In this document: piece after piece, positions 58,539 through 64,000 of the stretch
How the letters are laid out: every line of letters starts with the position of its first letter
Numbering within the stretch: position 1 is the first letter of the stretch
Assembly: GCF_900111745.1 (NCBI RefSeq)
Contig: NZ_FOIJ01000003.1
Location: 124,001 to 188,000, forward strand
Source: Stigmatella erecta
GTDB lineage: Bacteria; Myxococcota; Myxococcia; Myxococcales; Myxococcaceae
Direction of reading: 5' to 3'
DNA length: 64,000 nt
Made by a program: the position numbers and the translations under genes
The notes under the pieces: model-generated
Databases searched by the model: none
The model's input: the letters and a program-made list of their open reading frames with translations, nothing else
Told to the model about the DNA's origin: nothing

Positions 58539-61070
58539 TCACCCGGAGGCGGGCATGAGCTGGCGCACGAGCTCCAGCAGCTTGCCGCGCTCGACCTCGC
58601 GCTTGACGATGTAGCCATCCGCGCCCGCCTCGAGTCCAGCGGCCCGCTCCTCGGGGCTGTCGAGCGAGGTGACGAGGATGATGGGCGTGCGGTTGAGCGT
58701 CGGGTGGGCCCGGATGCGCCGGGCAAGCCCCACGCCATCCAGCCGGGGCATCTGCCAGTCGCTGACGACGAGCTGGCACTGGGTCCGCTCCAGCACCTCC
58801 CACGCCTCCTGGCCGTCCGCGGCGGTGACCACCGGATAGCCGGCGATCTCCAGCAGCGCCTTCATGGCGAAGCGGGTGGTGAGCGCGTCGTCGCAGACGA
58901 GGATGCGCGGGCGGCGCACCTCCGCGGTGATACGGGCCGTGGGCGAGGCGGCGCGCAGCAGCTCCGGGGCGTTGATGACGGGCACCAGGCGGCCATCATC
59001 CAGCACCGCCGCGCCCGCCAGGTGCGTCACTTCCTTCAGGTGCCGGCCCAGCGACCGGACGACGATGTCCTGCTGGCCCACCACCTCGTCGATGGCGAAC
59101 ACGGCGCGGTCCTGCCCCAGCGTGAGCAGCATCGCCGTCTGCACCTTGCCCGAATCGAGCGCCATGGGAAGCCGGGGCAGGCCAATGGACTCCGCGAGCG
59201 AACGGAACCCGAGCTGCTCGCCATCCACCCGGGCCACGACCCGGCCCGCCACCGTGCCCACGTCCTCCGGCGGCAACCGCACCACGCGCTTGACGACATC
59301 GGAGGGGACGACCACGACATTGGTGCCCACCCGCACCATCAATCCCAGGGCGGCGGCCAGCGTCAGGGGCAAGTCGATGGTGAAGCGCGTCCCCTGCCCT
59401 TCGGTGTACGCCACGTCGACCGCGCCCTGGAGGCGCTGGGCGGTGGCGTGCACCACGTCCAACCCCACGCCGCGGCCGGAGGTCGCCGTCACCTCGTCCC
59501 GCGTGGAGAAGCCAGGCTGGAAGATGAGCCGCGCGGCCTGCTCATCCGGCAGCCGGGCCGCCGCCTCGGCGGACAGCAACCCGCGCTTCACCGCCGTGGC
59601 GCGCACGCGCTCCGGCGACAGGCCCGCGCCGTTGTCCTCCACCACCACGGCGATGCGGGTGCCCCGGGACTCCACGCGGACCCAGAGCCGGCCCGTCTCG
59701 GACTTCCCCGTGGCGCGCCGGATCTCCGGCGTCTCCAGGCCATGGTCGATGGCGTTGCGCACCAGGTGCAGCAGCGGATCCTTCAGGGCATCCAGGATGC
59801 GGCGGTCCAGGCGGACCTCCGTCCCCGCGAGGACGAGCTCCACCTTCTTGCCCAGGCGCGCGCCCAGCTCGCGCACCGTGCGGCGCAGCGGCTCGAGCAT
59901 CTGCGCGGAGGGCACCATGCGCAGATCCCTCAGGTCATCGCGCACCACCTGCGCCACGAGGTTGAGCTGCTCCCCGTCCCGGGTGGCCTCCTTGAGCAGA
60001 TCCGCCAGCTTCTTCTGCACGTCCCGCAGGTGGCTGGCGCTGGCGCGCAGCGAGTCCAGCACGGGCCCGCCCCCGGACAGCGACAGCTGCGAGGCGGCCC
60101 GCTCCAGGCCCACCACCACGTCGTGCGTCCGGTCCAGCAGCTCCCGCTGGGACTCGGTGCGCCGCGCCTGCTGGAAGCGGCCCGCGATGAGGTGCTCCAC
60201 CTGGAGCGCCAGCGAATCCAGCGTCTTCACCGAGACGCGAATCGCCTGATCCACCTGTCCCCGCTGGGCGCTCCCGGCCGCGGACTCGCCGGAGGGCGCC
60301 TCGGCGGGAGCCCGGGCCGGCACCACCTCGGGGGCCGCGGGCTTGGCGGGCGAAGGGGCGGCCGGCTCGGGCGTGGCGGGCGTCAACGCCGCGCGCAGCT
60401 CCACGAGCAACCCCGCGAGCTCCGAGGCGGCGATGCTCGCGGCGTCCCCGGGCTGCTCCATCTTCGCGAAGCTCGCGGCCACCCGCTCCGCGATGGGCCC
60501 GACGCGCCCATCCTGGGCGGATTCGGCCCCATCCTGGAGCCCCTGCGCCGTCGCCACCGCCGACTGCACCAGGGAGATGCGGTCCGGCACGTTCGGCGAG
60601 CACAGGGCGATCAACACCGTCTCGAGCTTGTCCAGCGACTCGAGCGAGTCCTGCTGGAACCCCTCCGCGGGGCTGGGAGGCTCGGCCTCCTTGCCCAGGG
60701 CGGTCAGCAGCGACGGCAGGCCATCGATGGAGGGCGTCTCGCCCACGTCCCCCCGGCCGAGCGCCACCTCGATGGAGGAGAGCCCCCGCAGGGTCGCCTC
60801 CACCAAATCCCGGGCCAGCCGGTCCCCAGGGCTCAGGCGCGCCAGGCCATCCTCGATGGCGTGGACCACCTGCTCGATGTCCATGAGGCCCAGGCTCGCG
60901 GCGGAGCCCTTGAGGCTGTGCACCAGCCGCTTCAGCGACGGAAGCAGGTCCGGTTCACGCTCGGACGGCTCCTGCTCCAGCCCGAGGACTTTCGTACCGA
61001 TGGCCTGGATCTGCTCTCGCGTCTCCGCGGAGAAGATGGGCCAGATGCTGCGAAGCACCTGCGGATCCAT
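58539..61070 (-). CDS. cheA: CheA-type hybrid histidine kinase with C-terminal receiver
   Basis: 843 residues. Hpt domain with His51 in RLVHSLKGSAASLG; a second, helical region to about 250; Pro/Ala linker; dimer helices from about 275; ATPase domain (LLHLVRNAIDHGLETPEIRR, VVVEDNGAGLSPERVR, TSGRGVGLDVVHATAQRLQG); CheW-like domain (LMVRVGTNVVVVPSDVVKRV); and a receiver about 720-840 (ILVCDDALTTRFAMKALLEI, LVVSDWQMPRLDGVG, ILVTSLDSPEE). It is the CheA-REC layout of FrzE. It phosphorylates its own receiver and probably the separate CheY. It is last in the operon, 9 bases after cheW. Confidence 0.93.
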   Translation of the reverse strand: MDPQVLRSIWPIFSAETREQIQAIGTKVLGLEQEPSEREPDLLPSLKRLVHSLKGSAASLGLMDIEQVVHAIEDGLARLSPGDRLARDLVEATLRGLSSIEVALGRGDVGETPSIDGLPSLLTALGKEAEPPSPAEGFQQDSLESLDKLETVLIALCSPNVPDRISLVQSAVATAQGLQDGAESAQDGRVGPIAERVAASFAKMEQPGDAASIAASELAGLLVELRAALTPATPEPAAPSPAKPAAPEVVPARAPAEAPSGESAAGSAQRGQVDQAIRVSVKTLDSLALQVEHLIAGRFQQARRTESQRELLDRTHDVVVGLERAASQLSLSGGGPVLDSLRASASHLRDVQKKLADLLKEATRDGEQLNLVAQVVRDDLRDLRMVPSAQMLEPLRRTVRELGARLGKKVELVLAGTEVRLDRRILDALKDPLLHLVRNAIDHGLETPEIRRATGKSETGRLWVRVESRGTRIAVVVEDNGAGLSPERVRATAVKRGLLSAEAAARLPDEQAARLIFQPGFSTRDEVTATSGRGVGLDVVHATAQRLQGAVDVAYTEGQGTRFTIDLPLTLAAALGLMVRVGTNVVVVPSDVVKRVVRLPPEDVGTVAGRVVARVDGEQLGFRSLAESIGLPRLPMALDSGKVQTAMLLTLGQDRAVFAIDEVVGQQDIVVRSLGRHLKEVTHLAGAAVLDDGRLVPVINAPELLRAASPTARITAEVRRPRILVCDDALTTRFAMKALLEIAGYPVVTAADGQEAWEVLERTQCQLVVSDWQMPRLDGVGLARRIRAHPTLNRTPIILVTSLDSPEERAAGLEAGADGYIVKREVERGKLLELVRQLMPASG

Positions 61071-61079
61071 GTGCCGTGC

Positions 61080-61655
61080 CTATCCTCGTCTCGCCGTGGC
61101 AGGACTGCCGAGCTTCTCCACGTCGAGCACCGTCAGCCGGTCCGGGGTGAGGAACAAGAAGGGTCCCGGGGGCGGCTGGGACAACGTGGTGCGCAGCAGC
61201 TCCTGGCGCCCATCGACCTGCTCCGCGGCGACCCCGAAGGCCTCGCCCCCTACGTCCACCACCACCACCTTGCCCAGATCGGACATGCCGCCGCCCTCCA
61301 GCCCCAGCATCTGCCGCAAGTCCAGCACGGGCACCACGCGCGAGCGCGAGAAGATGGCCCCCAGCACGTGCCGCGGCGCCCCGGGCAGCGAGCACAGGCC
61401 GCGCGACTCCATCACGTGGTCCACCTGCTCGATGGGGACCGCGTAGCGCTCACCGCCCACATGGAAGGTGAGCACCGTGAGCACCGAGGGGCGCTCCTCC
61501 TCGCGCGACTTCGCCAGCATCTTCGCGCGGGCCGCCAGCACCTCCCGGCGCTTCTCCGGGCTGAAGTCCTCGTCGAACCCCAACGCACGCGAGTCGTCGA
61601 GCCGCCGCTTCAACCCGGCGTAGTCGATCTCCTGTCTGGCGTCATCGTGGGGCAT
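61080..61655 (-). CDS. cheW: CheW-like coupling protein
   Basis: 191 residues. A charged N-terminal extension of about 60 residues (QEIDYAGLKRRLDDSRALGF) precedes the CheW domain: VLTFHVGGERYAVPIEQVDH, LPGAPRHVLGAIFSRSRVVP, VLDLRQMLGLEG and KVVVVDVGGEAFGVAAEQVD. It links the MCP to CheA. It follows the CheY gene by 7 bases. Confidence 0.88.
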   Translation of the reverse strand: MPHDDARQEIDYAGLKRRLDDSRALGFDEDFSPEKRREVLAARAKMLAKSREEERPSVLTVLTFHVGGERYAVPIEQVDHVMESRGLCSLPGAPRHVLGAIFSRSRVVPVLDLRQMLGLEGGGMSDLGKVVVVDVGGEAFGVAAEQVDGRQELLRTTLSQPPPGPFLFLTPDRLTVLDVEKLGSPATARRG

Positions 61656-61662
61656 GGCTGGC

Positions 61663-62076
61663 TTAGCGTCCCGCCGGGGTCTTCATGGGCAGCTTCAGCA
61701 GTTCGCGGACGCGCTCGCGCAGCTCATCCACCGAGACCGGCTTGTTGAGGAAGGCGCTCGCCCCCACCAGCCGCCCGCGCTGCCGGCTCGCGTCGTCCTT
61801 CAGGGAGGTGAGCAGCAGGAAGGGGGTGGCGTGCAGCGCCGAGTCCGCCCGGATCGCCGCGCACAGCGCGAAGCCATCCATCTCCGGCATCTGCACATCG
61901 GAGATGATGAGGTCTGGCTTCATCTCTCGCGCCCGCGCCAGCCCCTGGACGCCGTTGCCGGCATCGAAGAACTGGAGCCCCCAGCCCATCAAGTACACCT
62001 GGAGCAAATTGGTGATCGTCTTGGTGTCCTCGACGATCAGGACCTTCATGGGACCGCGTGTTCCGACCGTGTTCAT
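61663..62076 (-). CDS. Single-domain CheY-like response regulator
   Basis: 137 residues from the ATG overlapping the MCP stop (ATGA). Receiver signature: [18 protein letters not shown], phospho-acceptor Asp60 in [37 protein letters not shown], and the Lys in [15 protein letters not shown]. It probably carries the chemosensory output; the target in the cell is unknown. Confidence 0.92.
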   Translation of the reverse strand: MNTVGTRGPMKVLIVEDTKTITNLLQVYLMGWGLQFFDAGNGVQGLARAREMKPDLIISDVQMPEMDGFALCAAIRADSALHATPFLLLTSLKDDASRQRGRLVGASAFLNKPVSVDELRERVRELLKLPMKTPAGR

Positions 62077-63683
62077 AGCTGGTATCTACCTACAAGCTCC
62101 GAGAAGCGCTTGGAGAGATTGGAAAGATTGCCTGCCACCTGTTCGATTTGCCGGGTGCCCAGGACACTGTCCGCCGTCGCGGAGGACAGCTCGCTCATGG
62201 CGGTGGCGATCTGCTCCACGCCAATGGTCTGCTGCCGGGTGTTGCCGGCGATCTGCCGGGCCGCCGAGGAGGACTCGCGGATGACTTCCGCCAGGCCGAG
62301 AATCGCCGAGCCCGCGCTCTGGGCCAGCGCCATGGCGGCCTGAGCGCGGCGGCTGCCCTCCTCGGTGACCGCCACCGCCGCCTTGGTGCCCTTCTGCACC
62401 TCCCCGAGGAGGCCGCGCACCTGGTTGGCGGCCACCTTGGACTGCTCGGCCAGGGTGCGCATCTCCATGGCCACCACCGCGAAGCCCCGGCCGTGCTCGC
62501 CCGCCTTGGCCGCCTCGATGGAGGCGTTGAGCGCCAGCAGGTTCGACTGCTCGGCCACATCCCGCACCGTGGTGATGATGTCGCTGATCTGCAGCGTGCG
62601 CTCGTGCAGCTCGGTGATGGCCACCGCGATGGCGCGCACCTGCTGCCCCAGCTTCTCCATGCCCGCCACGCTCTCGGCCACCACCTTCTGGCCCTCGCTG
62701 GACAGGGCCTCGGAGCGCTGCGTGCCGCTGATCACCGAGTCGGCGTAGGTGGTTGCCTGCTTGGAGGTCTGGGCGATCTCCGCCACCGTGGTGCTCGTCT
62801 CGTTGATGGCGGAGGCCTGCTCGTGGGCCATGGCGGACTGCTGCGTGGAGGTGGTGAGCACGCTCGTCGCCTCGCGCTCGATGTCCGCCGCGGCGCTGCG
62901 CAAGTCCGACAGCATGTGCGTCACCGTCTCCGCCATCTTCGCGAAGCTCCGGGCCAGCTCGCCGATCTCGTCGTTGCCGCCGACGGCGATCTGCTGGCGC
63001 AGGTCGCCCGAGGCGATGCCCGCCGCCGCCTTGCCCAGCCGCTCCAGCGGCACCGTCACCAGCTGGGACAGCAGCGCCGCGGCGATGAGGCACAGCACCA
63101 GCACCAGCAGCCCCAGCCCCAGCGCCTGCCACACCACGGAGGAGATGGACTCCGAGAGCGAGTCGAGCTGGATGCCCACCTGCACCGTGCCGACCCGCGA
63201 GGGCACCGCATCCCCGCGCATGGCGTATTGGATGGGCGTGGAGGTCTCCAGCGCCGGCTTCTCCGCCACCATCACCCACCGGTCCATGGCCTCGGTGCCC
63301 TGGGTGGCCTTCACCCTCTCGGCGCCGGTGAATTCCTTCTTGTGGGCCATCGCCAGCACGGTGCCCACCTGGTTGCGCACCAGCACGTAGGCCACGTCCG
63401 GCACGTCGCGCAGGGTGGCGTCCACCTCTTTCTGAAGCATCACCTGATCCACGGACGCCACGTCCGGCGCCAGGTGGTTGCCCATCTGGATGCTGATGAC
63501 CCGCGCCCGCGTGGCCAGCTCGGCGCGCAGCGCATCCCGCATCTGCATCAAGAACACCGCGCTCAGAATGCCCGCCACCAGGCCCCCGGACAGGCCGGTG
63601 ATCCAGAGGATCTTGGTACGCAGGCTGAGCCGTCCCACCGTTTGACTGCCGGGCATGGACAACTTGATGCCTTGGACTTCCAC
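62073..63683 (-). CDS. Methyl-accepting chemotaxis protein
   Basis: 536 residues from GTG with AAGGGAGG before it. First membrane helix about 25-48 ([20 protein letters not shown]), periplasmic sensing domain about 49-185, second helix about 187-210 ([20 protein letters not shown]), HAMP about 211-263 ([20 protein letters not shown]), then the signalling domain with the canonical tip [20 protein letters not shown] and [18 protein letters not shown]. The periplasmic ligand is unknown. The first three cytoplasmic genes downstream are coupled to it. Confidence 0.93.
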   Translation of the reverse strand: MEVQGIKLSMPGSQTVGRLSLRTKILWITGLSGGLVAGILSAVFLMQMRDALRAELATRARVISIQMGNHLAPDVASVDQVMLQKEVDATLRDVPDVAYVLVRNQVGTVLAMAHKKEFTGAERVKATQGTEAMDRWVMVAEKPALETSTPIQYAMRGDAVPSRVGTVQVGIQLDSLSESISSVVWQALGLGLLVLVLCLIAAALLSQLVTVPLERLGKAAAGIASGDLRQQIAVGGNDEIGELARSFAKMAETVTHMLSDLRSAAADIEREATSVLTTSTQQSAMAHEQASAINETSTTVAEIAQTSKQATTYADSVISGTQRSEALSSEGQKVVAESVAGMEKLGQQVRAIAVAITELHERTLQISDIITTVRDVAEQSNLLALNASIEAAKAGEHGRGFAVVAMEMRTLAEQSKVAANQVRGLLGEVQKGTKAAVAVTEEGSRRAQAAMALAQSAGSAILGLAEVIRESSSAARQIAGNTRQQTIGVEQIATAMSELSSATADSVLGTRQIEQVAGNLSNLSKRFSELVGRYQL

Positions 63684-63732
63684 ATGACCTCCCTTGGTAC
63701 TCGCGGCCAGCCTCGGCCCACCGCGCCCCCTG

Positions 63733-64000
63733 TCAACCCGCCCGGCCCCTCGCCGAGAGCGCCCGCCGCAGGCCGCCCACGGTCATCATCTCCACCCCGC
63801 GCAGGGGGTGCTCATCATCCAACCCGTCCAGCACCCTCAGCGCGTTCTGCCGCGCCCGCTCCGCGTCCTCCCGGCGCTCCAGCCGCGTGTAGAGCGTCAC
63901 CAGCGTAGCGTGGCCGAGCGCCAGTTGCGGCTCCAGGTATAGCGCCTTTCGCACACAGTCCACTGCGCCGTTCAGATCTCCCCGCGTCTCGGCCACCATG
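63733..64000 (-). CDS. C-terminal TPR part of a protein running off the window, probably CheR-TPR
   Basis: 89 residues are in view, ending at 63733; the frame is open to base 64000. [20 protein letters not shown] and [20 protein letters not shown] are TPR helices, the pattern typical of the TPR tail of CheR methyltransferases in myxobacterial chemosensory operons. Its place before the MCP gene (49-base gap) supports that call, but the methyltransferase domain itself is outside the window. Confidence 0.6.
   Translation of the reverse strand, partial: MVAETRGDLNGAVDCVRKALYLEPQLALGHATLVTLYTRLERREDAERARQNALRVLDGLDDEHPLRGVEMMTVGGLRRALSARGRAG

Noticed and set aside
58704..61748. Uninterrupted 1014-codon frame on the plus strand opposite cheA and cheW
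   Set aside because: Its product is His/Arg/Gly-rich without any domain, and the opposite strand carries complete CheA and CheW motifs. Long antisense frames are a by-product of high GC third positions.
1..64000. CRISPR arrays, tRNA and rRNA genes, phage genes, complete insertion sequences
   Set aside because: No regularly spaced repeats, no tRNA-like GGTTCGAATCC arms in context, no rRNA signatures, and only decayed transposase fragments were seen.

Overview
The window reads as chromosomal DNA of a myxobacterium, probably of the Cystobacter/Stigmatella/Archangium group. The signs are very high GC, dense operons joined by ATGA/GTGA overlaps, an MglA-type GTPase, a DUF4388 protein, a giant Ser/Thr kinase-ATPase, a choice-of-anchor A surface protein, many lipoproteins and TPR proteins, and a chemosensory operon. 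This is inference from gene content; no rRNA, tRNA or CRISPR array was seen.

Layout. 1-12350 is almost all on the minus strand: a cut enoyl-CoA hydratase behind a TetR regulator, a calcium-motif lipoprotein, an XRE regulator, LptD with an AMIN/TolA-like envelope protein, an alpha/beta hydrolase, folC, accD, and a CRP-like regulator directly abutting a cyclic-nucleotide-phosphodiesterase-like gene. 12440-14612 is purM-purN-DUF523. 14593-16705 is a LysR regulator divergent from a royal-jelly-protein-like secreted protein. 16711-19970 is an isoprenoid-type operon: two UbiA prenyltransferases, an unknown protein and a lycopene-cyclase-domain membrane protein. 20075-24097 holds an APC permease, a HAD phosphatase, a phytoene-dehydrogenase-like flavoprotein and rpmB. 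24115-28503 links peptidoglycan recycling (murQ, anmK) with a papain-like protein lacking its cysteine and an MglA-like GTPase. 28525-32269 holds DUF4388, an alkaline-phosphatase-superfamily enzyme, a metalloprotease lipoprotein and a hemerythrin.

32338-43556 looks accessory: an SDR reductase, a PQQ-propeller lipoprotein, a three-gene AvrD-like operon, decayed insertion-sequence debris, a 1317-residue kinase/ATPase of lower GC, a broken TldD copy whose intact relative sits at 52005-53726, and an ATP-grasp ligase. I consider the AvrD-like operon the best candidate for an uncharacterised small-molecule system.

43651-48466 is a TPR/beta-barrel protein, an ECF sigma/anti-sigma operon, and a divergent Gly/Pro-rich lipoprotein preceded by a GGAAC-N17-CGTC promoter. 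48560-57289 holds a 1095-residue Cys-rich surface protein, an exported TldD-like peptidase, a nucleotide-sugar dehydrogenase and a heparinase II/III-like protein. 57489-64000 ends with a degenerate histidine kinase convergent with a chemosensory operon (CheR-TPR, MCP, CheY, CheW, CheA-REC).

Start codons were moved inward from the longest frame wherever a Shine-Dalgarno sequence, signal peptide or stop/start overlap favoured it. All family calls rest on reading motifs; no database search was possible.
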